Assembly: GCA_009837355.1 (NCBI GenBank)
Contig: VXTR01000075.1
Coordinates: 1-64,000 of the forward strand
Direction: 5' to 3'
Source: Chloroflexota bacterium
Lineage (GTDB): Bacteria > Chloroflexota > Dehalococcoidia > Lucifugimonadales > UBA3495
Length of the DNA: 64,000 nucleotides
Below the pieces are notes generated by a model that saw only the letters and a program-made list of their open reading frames with translations, was not told the DNA's origin and did not search any database. Below, piece by piece: positions 9,886 through 19,358 of this stretch (positions are counted from its first letter, which is position 1; the number at the start of each line of letters is the position of its first letter). Made by a program: the position numbers and the translations under genes.

Positions 9886-10989
9886 CTAGTTTAGCACTCG
9901 TTGGCTGACATAGCGGCCCAAGTCGCAATTTTCGCGGAACTCGAAGCCTCCGAAATCGCCGCCGCAGCCGATGATAGGAACGCTGGTTTCATGCCGGGAG
10001 CCATGGGAGCGCAGGCCGAGGGGCAGCGTGATTTCCGCCGGGTCGCCGAACACCACGTCCGACGCTCCGGTTACCAGGATGTCGCCCAAGCGCTCCGGCA
10101 TGAGGGAGAACTGAGCTGCCGCCGTTTCGCGGGGCAAGGCTTCCTCAACACCGTCGGTTTCTCGGAGCACGCCGATGGCGTCGTCAATGGCGGCCGGGTC
10201 GTCGAGGTGCACGTAGATGCAGCCGCCCAGGTTGGAATGATGCACTACGTACAGGTCCTTGATGACGGGCACTGCCTGAGCCGAGATGCCATGTTGCGCC
10301 AGGACGGCGGGCAAGTGCAGCATACGGCGTTTGTCGGACATCCCATGGTCGGCGGTGATGAGAAGCTGGACATCAGGAACGTCATTGAACAGGCGGCCAA
10401 GGGTTTCGTCCAGTATGGCCAGATGACGGACCGATTCGGGATGGTGCGGCCCGTAGGCGTGCATGGCGTAGTCGGTGGTGGCGATGAAGGCCAGATCGTA
10501 GTGTTCGCGCAAAAGAGCGTCGCGGGCGGAGTTGATGGTCCAGCCGTTGACTTCGAGGGAATAGATCGGGGGTGGCTGGCCGGAGGCAGCAATGGCCTCG
10601 GCAGTGGGCTGCTCTGAGGAAAAGGCCAAGTCGGTTCCGGTTCCCAGCAGGCGGCGCAGCTTGTCTTTTGAGGCGGCCAACAACGACCGGCCACCGTTGC
10701 GCCGGCACTGGTCAAAGATGGTGTCGGAGCAAATGAATTCGCCGGATTCCACGTATTGCTCGATGCCGGCTCTGCGGTCAAGCCAATAGTTGGAAACGAT
10801 GCCGTGGAGAGCCGGGTAGTGGCCGGTTACCATGGACGTATTGTTGACGTTGGTAACGCTAGGCATCATCCCGCCACCCGGGACGTGGAAACCTTCCTCA
10901 ATAAACCGGCGCAGGTTGGGCGTCGGACAGGCGTCGAGATACTCAGGGTCAAGCCCATCAATCATCACCAATATCGTAGTGCGCGCCAT
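9886..10989 (-). CDS. Alkaline phosphatase superfamily hydrolase, PhnA (phosphonoacetate hydrolase)-like
   Basis: LVMIDGLDPEYL, MPSVTNVNNTSMVTGHYPALHGIVSNYW, LLITADHGMSDK, LRSHGSRHETSVPII. Confidence 0.75.
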   Translation of the reverse strand: MARTTILVMIDGLDPEYLDACPTPNLRRFIEEGFHVPGGGMMPSVTNVNNTSMVTGHYPALHGIVSNYWLDRRAGIEQYVESGEFICSDTIFDQCRRNGGRSLLAASKDKLRRLLGTGTDLAFSSEQPTAEAIAASGQPPPIYSLEVNGWTINSARDALLREHYDLAFIATTDYAMHAYGPHHPESVRHLAILDETLGRLFNDVPDVQLLITADHGMSDKRRMLHLPAVLAQHGISAQAVPVIKDLYVVHHSNLGGCIYVHLDDPAAIDDAIGVLRETDGVEEALPRETAAAQFSLMPERLGDILVTGASDVVFGDPAEITLPLGLRSHGSRHETSVPIIGCGGDFGGFEFRENCDLGRYVSQRVLN

Positions 10990-11064
10990 ATCAGGGGCCT
11001 CCGGGATACCGCCTTGGCGGGGATGGCGATGTGATTATATCGGGTATGACGGTGCGTTTGTAAT

Positions 11065-12417
11065 TCAGTTGTCGGCGGCGGACAGCATCGGCATCGCGCG
11101 GGCACGGGCCTCACGGGCGGCCTGCAGGTAGTCATTGAGCAAGCGTGGGAGCAGGAAGTGCTGCCGCACCCGTTCCCTGGCGTTTTCGCCAACAGTAGAC
11201 CGCAGGTCAGGGTCGGAGAGCAGCGCGGCCATTCTGCTGCCTGCCTCCTCGGCAGAGTCAACCAGGTACCCCGACTCTCCGTCAACGATTTGCAGACGGA
11301 TGCCGCCAACGTTGCCGCCGATGACGGCCTTACCCTTCCACATCGCTTCGGAAACGGTCAGACCGAAACCCTCGCGGGTGGACTTTTGCATCACAACCTG
11401 AGAGTGAGTTTGCAGCGCGTTTACGATTTCGTCGTTGGTTGCCGGCAAGCCCACCGGAGAGAAAAACAGGTGTATATCAGGATCGCTCTGTGCATAGTCG
11501 CGAACCGAGTTCAGGACCTTTTCGCCCTCCGGGTCGTCGTCAGCTTGGCTCAAACCCAGCAGGGCCAATTGCAAACGGGGATGAAAGTTGCGGGCCAAAC
11601 GGTAAGCATCAATTACACCCCAGGGGTCTTTCCAAGTATCGAACCGGGAAACCTGCGTAACCAGTGGCCGGGCAGCGTCAATACCCAGTGAACTGACGAT
11701 AGCAGCAGCGCGCGCCGGCCCCATCTCGGAGTTTTTTGAAGCCAACGGGTCGATGGCGGGCGGCGCGACATAAAGGCCAACGCCGTTGGGCAGCCGTCGA
11801 GGTTCGTAGTCGTTCAGCGAGCAAATCACGGTATCGTAAGCGCCCGTGAGGGGGAGCAATCGATCCAAGAGCCACGGATTGGGCTGAGTGAGGTCAATGT
11901 GGACCACCCAGAGTCGGGTTGCGGCGGCGCACCGGCTGAGCAGACGTCCCAAGGGCAGCAGTTGTGGGTCGTGGAGGAACCACACGTCGGCGGCGAGGTC
12001 AAGTTCGTTAATCTCGTCGGCTATCTCATCCAGACAGCCAAAGTAAATGGACAGTTCTTCCTCGGAAAGCTTGCCGGGCGCGCCCTGCAACATATTGTGG
12101 ATGCGCTTGGTGACGTCAAAAAAGCGGGAGTCGCCAGGAGTGATGACGACTCGCCGGGTGCCGATGCCGAGAGCGTTGCTGAGGGGCACCAGCGAGTGCA
12201 TGATTTCGGCGACACCGCCACCGTAGGCAGTGCTATTGATGTGGATTACGCTGCAATCGCGGAAGTGGGCGACGGCATCGGCAAGCTGACCGGCGAAGTC
12301 CGGGGGCAGCAAGTCAAGGTAACAACGGGCGTCGGTGGCGGGGTACTCAATTATGTCAATCAACCCGGTTCTCCTCCGGTTAATGAATCGGGCTGCAGTG
12401 GCCGATGCAGTCAGCAC
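11065..12417 (-). CDS. GT4 glycosyltransferase, trehalose synthase (TreT)-like
   Basis: VIHINSTAYGGGVAEIMHSLVPL, VVHIDLTQPNPWL, QKSTREGFGLTVSEAMWKGKAVIGGNVGGIRLQI. Confidence 0.82.
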   Translation of the reverse strand: MLTASATAARFINRRRTGLIDIIEYPATDARCYLDLLPPDFAGQLADAVAHFRDCSVIHINSTAYGGGVAEIMHSLVPLSNALGIGTRRVVITPGDSRFFDVTKRIHNMLQGAPGKLSEEELSIYFGCLDEIADEINELDLAADVWFLHDPQLLPLGRLLSRCAAATRLWVVHIDLTQPNPWLLDRLLPLTGAYDTVICSLNDYEPRRLPNGVGLYVAPPAIDPLASKNSEMGPARAAAIVSSLGIDAARPLVTQVSRFDTWKDPWGVIDAYRLARNFHPRLQLALLGLSQADDDPEGEKVLNSVRDYAQSDPDIHLFFSPVGLPATNDEIVNALQTHSQVVMQKSTREGFGLTVSEAMWKGKAVIGGNVGGIRLQIVDGESGYLVDSAEEAGSRMAALLSDPDLRSTVGENARERVRQHFLLPRLLNDYLQAAREARARAMPMLSAADN

Positions 12418-12607
12418 ATATTAATTGTAATCGTCAATTATGTACACCGAAATTGAGGTGTCGGTTTAGCGAATCTTTACGCCTCCATGCCCGCAGAAAT
12501 TTGTGCCATGGCCATCGTCCGCTAGCCCAAGCCAGATGCTTGCTGCTGGATACGGGCAAATTCGAGGAGCCACTGCGCTAGCGAAGCAAGGAGCTCGGTC
12601 AACTCCG

Positions 12608-14476
12608 CTATTCGACGGTGACGGACTTGGCCAGATTACGCGGCTGGTCAACGTCGCATCCCCGACGGACGGCGACGTGGTATGCAAAAAGCTGCAAGGG
12701 AACGGTAGCGAGTATGGGGGTCAGATAGTCGGGAGCGGCGGGTATAACAAGGGCTTCATCGACCAGCCCCGTCGTGGTGTCATCGCCCCGGGTAACGACG
12801 GCCAGAACGGTACCGCCACGGGCTCTTACTTCCTGGATGTTGTTGATCATCTTGTCATGCAAGCCGTCTCGGGTGGCGATGGCCATGGTGGGCATACGAT
12901 GATCGATAAGGGCGATAGGCCCATGTTTCATTTCGCCGGCAGGGTAGGCTTCGGCGTGGATATAGCTGATTTCCTTCAGTTTAAGGGCACCCTCGGTGGC
13001 GATGGGAGCGTTGATGCCCCGGGCGAGGTAGAGGAAGTGGCGGCTGTTGTAATATCGACCAGCCAGGCTTTCCATGTCCCGGGAGCGGCTGATGACGTTG
13101 CTGATATGGCCGGGAAGGCGGGACAAATCGTCAACGCAACGGCGCAGGATAGCATCACCAAGATGGCTGCGAGCGGCGCCCAAGCGCATCGCCAGCAGGT
13201 TCAGGATGGTAAGGGAGGCGATGAAGGTTTTGCTGCTGGCGACACCGATTTCGATGCCGGAACGCATCAGCACGGACACATCGGCCAGGCGGGCAGCCTG
13301 GCTGTCTGGAGCGTTGCATATGGTAAGCAGGCGAGCGTTGCTGCGACGCACCTGCTCCATGGCGGCCACGGTGTCGGCGGTTTCGCCAGACTGGCCGATG
13401 GCAACGACGAGAGTTTTGTCGTCCAGGAAAGGCTCTCGGTAGCGAAACTCCGAGGCGGACTCGGCTTCGGCGGGAATGCCGGACAGCCGCTCGATGAGAT
13501 GGCGACCCACCATTGCGGCGTTGAGGCTGGTGCCGCAACCGATGAGCACAACCCGACGGAGGTTGGCCAATTCCAGGTCGGACAGGGTCAAATCGGGTAA
13601 CTTTACCTGTCCGGCAGCAAAGTCGACTCGGTCGCGCATAGCAGAGACCACTGCCTGCGGCTGCTCCATAATTTCCTTGAGCATAAAGTGACGGTACCCG
13701 GCTCGGTCAACCAGAACGTCATTGAGGGAAACCGGGCGCAGGAGCTTGTCAACTCTGGCGCCGGAACGGTCCAAAAAAGTAACGCCCCGGCGGGTGAGTA
13801 CGGCGGCCTCGCCATCCTCCAGGAATCCTACCGGGAGTCCGCCTCCGGCGGACTGTTCCCCAATGACAGGCAACAGGGCAGGCAGATCGCTGGACACGAT
13901 GCCCTGCCCGGCATGATGGGCGACAGCGACGCCGCCGGCATGTCCGAGACGCAGAGCGCAGATGGTATCGTCGTCACCTTTGCAGAAGGCAACTACGGCC
14001 TGGGGGCCCTGTACTAGCTCGCCCATGCGCAGCATGGCCATGGGCAAACTCAAGCCGTCATCCATACCCTCTTCAATGAGGTGAGGGATAACCTCGGTAT
14101 CGGTTTCGGAAGTGAAAGAGTGGCCGCGGCTGCGCAGTTCATCTCTCAGAGCCAGGTAGTTCTCTACGATGCCATTGTGAGCCACAGCAATCTTGCCAGT
14201 GCAGTCGGTGTGTGGGTGGGAGTTGGCCTCTGAGGGTCGTCCATGGGTGGCCCACCGAGTATGGCCCAGGCCGGCGGAACCCCGGGGATCCGGACAATCG
14301 GAGTCGTGAAGCAGACCCAGCACGCGACCAACGGTTTTGCGGAGAAGGAGGCCACCCTCAGGTTCGAGCACCGCTACACCCGCGCTGTCGTAACCTCGAT
14401 ACTCCAGCCGGCGGAGGCCTTCAACCACAATGGGCCAAGCCGGCCGGTCGCCCACGTAACCGACGATGCCGCACAT
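12608..14476 (-). CDS. glmS: Glutamine-fructose-6-phosphate aminotransferase (isomerizing)
   Basis: MCGIVGYVGDRPA with Cys1, HTRWATHGRPSEANSHPHTDC, two SIS domains, C-terminal NLAKSVTVE. Confidence 0.97.
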   Translation of the reverse strand: MCGIVGYVGDRPAWPIVVEGLRRLEYRGYDSAGVAVLEPEGGLLLRKTVGRVLGLLHDSDCPDPRGSAGLGHTRWATHGRPSEANSHPHTDCTGKIAVAHNGIVENYLALRDELRSRGHSFTSETDTEVIPHLIEEGMDDGLSLPMAMLRMGELVQGPQAVVAFCKGDDDTICALRLGHAGGVAVAHHAGQGIVSSDLPALLPVIGEQSAGGGLPVGFLEDGEAAVLTRRGVTFLDRSGARVDKLLRPVSLNDVLVDRAGYRHFMLKEIMEQPQAVVSAMRDRVDFAAGQVKLPDLTLSDLELANLRRVVLIGCGTSLNAAMVGRHLIERLSGIPAEAESASEFRYREPFLDDKTLVVAIGQSGETADTVAAMEQVRRSNARLLTICNAPDSQAARLADVSVLMRSGIEIGVASSKTFIASLTILNLLAMRLGAARSHLGDAILRRCVDDLSRLPGHISNVISRSRDMESLAGRYYNSRHFLYLARGINAPIATEGALKLKEISYIHAEAYPAGEMKHGPIALIDHRMPTMAIATRDGLHDKMINNIQEVRARGGTVLAVVTRGDDTTTGLVDEALVIPAAPDYLTPILATVPLQLFAYHVAVRRGCDVDQPRNLAKSVTVE

Positions 14477-14483
14477 AACCGGC

Positions 14484-15641
14484 CTAGCCGCTATCCGGGT
14501 CGGAACTGTGAACGGTCAAAGTGGCACCGGGGTCGTCGGTGAGAGGCGGGGGTACCGCGCTCAGTCGCGCGGAGGCTTCGTACTGTACGGCAGAAAGCAA
14601 CGGAGGGGTGAAGTCGTCACAGTCCAGAACCAGTGGCGAACGGTCTGCGTCTGCATGGGCCGCCGGACACGCAGCGGCGATTTCCATGATGGCGTTGGCT
14701 AGCGCCGCAGGGTCGTGACGTACGAAGACGCCGGGCGCAAGCAGCGGCCGCCGGATAATGCGTCCGGCCATTGTCAGGGACTCGGCTTCATCCAGCACGA
14801 CTGGATATTGGCCGTCAGCGGCATAGCGGGCCAGCAGGCGCGGCGGAATGGGAGTGCTGTTAACCAGCAGGAAGTCCAGCGGCTGGCGCGTGCCCAGATA
14901 CTCGGTCAACAGCGCCAGGAAGTTCGAGGTTCGGAACCCGGCGCTTTCGTTAGGCTTGGTCATGAGGTTGCAGACGTGGATTTTAACGGCCGAGGACTCG
15001 TTGACTGCCTGAGCAACGTCCTCCACCAGAAGGTTGGGCAGGACGCTGGTATATATGTCGCCCGGGCCGAGGACGATGACGTCGGCGCAGGCGATGGCGT
15101 CCAGCACCGGAGGGTACACGTAGGCTTTGGGGTCAAGATAGATGTAATCGATAGCGACGTCCAACCCCTCGTTGCGAAGGTCGATGGTTGACTCACCAGC
15201 GAGTTCGGAACCGTCAACGAGACGAGCGCACAGCGCAGACTTGGTGAGGGTAACCGGCAGCACGGCACCTTTGATGCCGAGAATGCGGGAGGCTTGCTCA
15301 ATGGCGGTAATAGTATCGCCGGTTACTTCGGTAAGCGCAGCGAGGAGCAGGTTGCCGAAGTTGTGGCCGTTGAGCCCGTCGCCGGTGGCAAAGCGGTAGT
15401 CAAAGAGCCGACGCATCAGATTTGAGGCCTCACCGTCTTCGGCCAGAGCCATAAGGCAGCGGCGCAAATCGCCCGGGGGCAGATGTCCCAACTCGTCGCG
15501 GAGACGACCGCTGCTGCCGCCGCTATCCGTCATAGCAACGACGGCAGTGAGGTTACAGTCGCGGGCGCGGAGGCCGCTGAGGGTAGTATGGTTGCCGGTG
15601 CCGCCGCCCACGACGACGATGTTCTTCTTGTTCATTGCCAA
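14484..15641 (-). CDS. Gluconeogenesis factor YvcK/GlmR (CofD-like superfamily)
   Basis: IVVVGGGTGNHTTLSGLR, TDSGGSSGRLRDELGHLPPGDLRRCLMAL, VLGPGDIYTSVLPNLLV. Confidence 0.93.
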   Translation of the reverse strand: MAMNKKNIVVVGGGTGNHTTLSGLRARDCNLTAVVAMTDSGGSSGRLRDELGHLPPGDLRRCLMALAEDGEASNLMRRLFDYRFATGDGLNGHNFGNLLLAALTEVTGDTITAIEQASRILGIKGAVLPVTLTKSALCARLVDGSELAGESTIDLRNEGLDVAIDYIYLDPKAYVYPPVLDAIACADVIVLGPGDIYTSVLPNLLVEDVAQAVNESSAVKIHVCNLMTKPNESAGFRTSNFLALLTEYLGTRQPLDFLLVNSTPIPPRLLARYAADGQYPVVLDEAESLTMAGRIIRRPLLAPGVFVRHDPAALANAIMEIAAACPAAHADADRSPLVLDCDDFTPPLLSAVQYEASARLSAVPPPLTDDPGATLTVHSSDPDSG

Positions 15642-15743
15642 CCGGATCGAGCCTTGCTGCCCGCAGATTAATGCAGTTGCTTGACGGTCGGCATTCTACC
15701 ACATTCCGGCTGCGCGACCCGGGGCGTAATTGCCAGCAACGGA

Positions 15744-16769
15744 CTAGGCGTCGCCGTCGTAGCGACTCTCGAAGTAAGGGATAACGTTATCGCCCATTTG
15801 CTCGACGACGCGCATCGCTGTCCGGACATCCATGCCAGGATACCAGATGCGGAACATAAAATGATTGGCCCCGACACGCCGGTGATGGTCTTCAATCTGC
15901 TGGATGACTTCTTCGCTGCTGCCCAGGATAAAACGATCACGGGCCAGTTCCTCAAAGGGTGTGCGAAAGTCCTCCTCGCCAGGCAAGGCTTTGTCCTGGC
16001 CCCAATCGGCATAAGCCTGATACTTGGCCTCCATGTAGGGTTGCGCGTTGCGGATGGCTTCTTCGTGGGTGGAAGCGACATGCATTTCCTTGATGATGGG
16101 GACTTCGGCGGGGGCTTCGTGTCCCCCGGCAGCCAGACCCTCCTGATAAATGGCCGTCTGTCGCTCCAGCGTTTCCAGGGTCGCGTGCGGGTTGACGAAC
16201 CAGGGCAAGCCAAGCTCGCCGGCCCGGCGCACCACGGTGTCAAAGTTGGCGGCTACCCAGATGGGCGGATGCGGTTCTTGGACCGGCCGAATGGCGCAGG
16301 TGGCATTGTCAAGGTTGAAATGCTGGCCGTGGAAGGTGACTTCATCCTCGGTCCATAATCGCTGCACCAGCTCCAGCGACTCCATAAACCGACCAACGCG
16401 GTGTCGCCGCGGTACGTTGAATGCCTGGTACTCAATGTCCCGGTAGCCGAGGCCGACGCCGAGGACGATCCGTCCGTCGCTGATCACGTCCAACGTGGCA
16501 ATGGTCTCGGCCACGTCGGCCGGTGAATAGAGGGGCAACAGCAGGATGGACAGTACCAGCTTCATATCGCCGGAATCGGCGGCGAGGCGCGCCAGCAAGG
16601 GAATGCTCTGGAGGTTTTGGTAAGGCGGAGAAAGAAAATGCTGGCCGCAGGCGATTGAGCTGAAGCCGGCGTCGCGAGCGAGGCGGGTGAGTTCCACCGT
16701 TTCGTGGAAACGCTGGGTTGCGGAATCGCTGGACGGGTGCTGAGGCATTGCCATGATGCCGAATTTCAT
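15744..16769 (-). CDS. LLM-class flavin-dependent (luciferase-like) oxidoreductase
   Basis: LTRLARDAGFSSIACGQHF, SDGRIVLGVGLGYRDIEYQAF, LVQRLWTEDEVTFHGQHFNL. Confidence 0.9.
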   Translation of the reverse strand: MKFGIMAMPQHPSSDSATQRFHETVELTRLARDAGFSSIACGQHFLSPPYQNLQSIPLLARLAADSGDMKLVLSILLLPLYSPADVAETIATLDVISDGRIVLGVGLGYRDIEYQAFNVPRRHRVGRFMESLELVQRLWTEDEVTFHGQHFNLDNATCAIRPVQEPHPPIWVAANFDTVVRRAGELGLPWFVNPHATLETLERQTAIYQEGLAAGGHEAPAEVPIIKEMHVASTHEEAIRNAQPYMEAKYQAYADWGQDKALPGEEDFRTPFEELARDRFILGSSEEVIQQIEDHHRRVGANHFMFRIWYPGMDVRTAMRVVEQMGDNVIPYFESRYDGDA

Positions 16770-16809
16770 CGTTGACGCTCCAAGACGGGAAGGTGTTTGG
16801 GCATAGTAA

Positions 16810-16885
16810 TGGCGTCCCAGGCAGGATTCGAACCCGCGGCCAGCTGCTTAGAAGGCAGCCGCTCTGTCCACTGAGCTACTGGGAC
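16810..16885 (-). tRNA. tRNA-Arg(TCT)
   Basis: Reverse complement gives GTCCCAG-TA-GCTC...GAGC, anticodon arm GCTGC-CTTCTAA-GCAGC, TTCGAAT loop, CTGGGAC-G-CCA (CCA encoded). Confidence 0.95.
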
Positions 16886-17033
16886 GCGCCCATCATTAGG
16901 ATATGAATATTCCGGGGAAGCTGTCAACGGTTTGGGAGCATCGCTTGCGCCATGGCCGGTCATCTGCGAAAATTATTGGCGCTATTGTGAACCTGAAGAT
17001 TCCAAGCATCCTTGGCTGCGGGGACAAAAACCG

Positions 17034-17444
17034 ATGACTGCACCACCTGCCAACCCGATCCGCGTCCTAGTTGCCAAACCGGGGCTGGACGGGCACGACC
17101 GGGGCGCCAAGGTGATTGCCCGCGCGCTGCGTGACGCAGGAATGGAAGTGATCTACACCGGCATTCGGCAAACGCCCAGGATGGTAGTACAGGCAGCGGC
17201 ACAGGAAGACGTGGCCGTGCTGGGTCTCAGCATACTTTCCGGGGCGCATATGGAACTGATGCCGGAAATAATGCGGCTACTGCGCGAACAGGGAATGGAA
17301 GACGTGCTGGTAGTGCTCGGCGGAATCGTGCCCGAGGAGGACCGGGAACCGCTGTCAGGGATAGGAGTATCCGCCGTGTTTGGGCCGGGCACGTCAACCA
17401 ACGACATTATCGAGTACATCAATGCCAATGTGTCTCCCCTCTAA
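17034..17444 (+). CDS. Cobalamin B12-binding subunit of methylmalonyl-CoA mutase type
   Basis: [34 protein letters not shown] contains the DxHxxG cobalamin-binding motif; [17 protein letters not shown]. Confidence 0.93.
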   Translation: MTAPPANPIRVLVAKPGLDGHDRGAKVIARALRDAGMEVIYTGIRQTPRMVVQAAAQEDVAVLGLSILSGAHMELMPEIMRLLREQGMEDVLVVLGGIVPEEDREPLSGIGVSAVFGPGTSTNDIIEYINANVSPL

Positions 17445-17498
17445 AAACGCACCGGCGAGGGCGAAATTGAAAATTCTAAAAATCAGGGAAAAAACTGC

Positions 17499-17527
17499 TT
17501 GCGGGAGGGTAATCACACGCATATAAT
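17499..17527 (+). promoter_or_regulatory. Sigma70-like promoter of the DUF177-rpmF-fabD-nusB-acpP cluster
   Basis: -35 TTGCGG at 17499-17504, 17-nt spacer, -10 TATAAT at 17522-17527. Confidence 0.7.
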
Positions 17528-17570
17528 GCCCGCAAGATTTTAAGGTCCGTGAATCCAGGCGGTTGCTGCG

Positions 17571-18095
17571 ATGAATTACAACGTTTCGCAATTGCTGAAA
17601 GAGCCGACCGGCTCGGAGCGCGAGTTCGACATCGACGAAGGAGGGTTCGGCGATCCCGAGTACACAGTGGACTACGCCTCGGGTAGTGTTACAATGGTGC
17701 GCACCCATCATGGAGTCTGGGTACAGGGCCAACTTACTGTCCGAGTTGCGCAGGATTGCAGCCGATGCCTGACTGATTTCAGCCAGATACTGGAACTGGA
17801 GCTTGACGAGGAATACTTTCCCGAGGTTGACGTGAGAACCGGCCGGCGGGAGTTGCCGCCGGATGACTGGGAGGGGTTGTACATAGGCGCAGACCATATG
17901 CTGGACCTGGGAGAGGCCACTCGGCAATCCGCCTTGGCCGTCCTACCGCTGAAACCGCTATGCAAACCGGACTGTGTTGGCATTTGCGACCGATGTGGAG
18001 TCGACCAGAACCATAGCACTTGCGACTGTTATGCTATGGAGATCGATCCCAGATGGGCAGCACTACAATCCCTAATCATCGAACCGGGAACCTGA
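17571..18095 (+). CDS. DUF177 / YceD family protein
   Basis: Position upstream of rpmF; CSRCLTDF and C-terminal CKPDCVGICDRCGVDQNHSTCDC. Confidence 0.9.
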   Translation: MNYNVSQLLKEPTGSEREFDIDEGGFGDPEYTVDYASGSVTMVRTHHGVWVQGQLTVRVAQDCSRCLTDFSQILELELDEEYFPEVDVRTGRRELPPDDWEGLYIGADHMLDLGEATRQSALAVLPLKPLCKPDCVGICDRCGVDQNHSTCDCYAMEIDPRWAALQSLIIEPGT

Positions 18096-18159
18096 AAACA
18101 CCGGGCGAAGCATTCTTCCCATTAGGAGAGACTTCGCCCCGAATGGAACTGAATTTGAT

Positions 18160-18339
18160 ATGGGCGCACTACCAAACAAGAAACTGACCAGAGCTCGCAA
18201 GGGGCGTCGGCTTTCGTCGCCGGCGTACCGTCTGCGGCCCATGAGCCCGGCACGCTGTCCGCGCTGCCGAGCGGCGAAACGGCCCCATGCCGCCTGCCCC
18301 GTCTGTGGATACTACCGAGGGCGCGCGGTTGCCGTCTAA
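18160..18339 (+). CDS. rpmF: 50S ribosomal protein L32
   Basis: Manual translation: MGALPNKKLTRARKGRRLSSPAYRLRPMSPARCPRCRAAKRPHAACPVCGYYRGRAVAV*. Zinc-ribbon CPRC...CPVC. Absent from the ORF track, presumably a length cut-off. Confidence 0.93.
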   Translation: MGALPNKKLTRARKGRRLSSPAYRLRPMSPARCPRCRAAKRPHAACPVCGYYRGRAVAV

Positions 18340-18358
18340 CCATGCGGAGGGCGGTGAT

Positions 18359-19309
18359 ATGTCTGACATTGAACGAGCTCCCATCTATTCCTACATCTTT
18401 CCGGGCCAAGGCGCCCAGAAAGTGGGTATGGGACGTACCCTCTACGAAACGTCGGAAGCGGCTCGGGAAGTCTTCGCTGAAGCGGACGACAGCCTGGGTT
18501 TGCATTTGACGCGGCTGATGTTTGAAGGCCCCTCGGAAGAGCTGCAGGATACTGCCCATGCTCAGCCGGCGATCATGGCAGTAAGTATCGCCATCTGGCG
18601 CGCCTGGCAGGAGTTTATGGGAACTTCGGTCCCGCAGCCGATAGCCGTGGCCGGCCACAGCCTCGGCGAGTACACTTCTATGGTCGTGGGCGGAGTAATG
18701 GACTTCAGCGATGGCATCCGACTGGTCCGCGAGCGGGGCAGGCTGATGCACAAAGCGTCGGAAGCACGACCCGGCTCGATGGCCGCCATTATCGGCTTGG
18801 AAGAGTACGTAGTCGCACAGGTGGCTCAAGACGCCGGGGTCGAGATGGCAAACATCAACTCCGACGACCAAATTGTAATCAGCGGCGACAAGATGGCGCT
18901 GGCTCGAGCTATGGACTTGGCTTCGGCACGCGGCGCCAAGAAGGTGGTTCCACTGGCCGTGAGCGGAGCTTTTCATTCCCAGCTGATGGCACTGGCGCAG
19001 GAAGGCTTGACTGACGCTATTGACGGCATTGAACTGCGCGATCCGCAGTTCCCCGTCATCGCGAATTCTACCGGGGTCGCTATCGTGAGCGCAGAACAGG
19101 CTAGACAAGAGCTCCTGACCGGTCTCTGTAACTGTGTATTATGGAAGCACTCAGTGCGTTTCATGCTGGACTCGGGCGTAAACCGGTTTGTGGAATTCGG
19201 CCCGGCCCGAGTGTTGTCCAGTTTGGTACGTCGCATTGACCCCAGCGTGGAGGCGCTAACGTTGTCGGACCCGGATACGATACGCAAGGTTGTCTCCGAT
19301 CATCAATAG
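18359..19309 (+). CDS. fabD: Malonyl CoA-acyl carrier protein transacylase
   Basis: YIFPGQGAQKVGMG, AVAGHSLGEYTS, VSGAFHSQLM. Confidence 0.96.
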   Translation: MSDIERAPIYSYIFPGQGAQKVGMGRTLYETSEAAREVFAEADDSLGLHLTRLMFEGPSEELQDTAHAQPAIMAVSIAIWRAWQEFMGTSVPQPIAVAGHSLGEYTSMVVGGVMDFSDGIRLVRERGRLMHKASEARPGSMAAIIGLEEYVVAQVAQDAGVEMANINSDDQIVISGDKMALARAMDLASARGAKKVVPLAVSGAFHSQLMALAQEGLTDAIDGIELRDPQFPVIANSTGVAIVSAEQARQELLTGLCNCVLWKHSVRFMLDSGVNRFVEFGPARVLSSLVRRIDPSVEALTLSDPDTIRKVVSDHQ

Positions 19310-19358
19310 CGTCGCTTCTTTGCCTGACAAGGATGCGGCGTAGATTTCGGATTTGCCC

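Noticed and set aside
12503-13600. 365-aa ORF antisense to glmS
   Set aside because: Shadow ORF; the opposite strand is unambiguous GlmS.
16766-16963. 65-aa ORF containing [25 protein letters not shown]
   Set aside because: Translation of tRNA-Arg(TCT).
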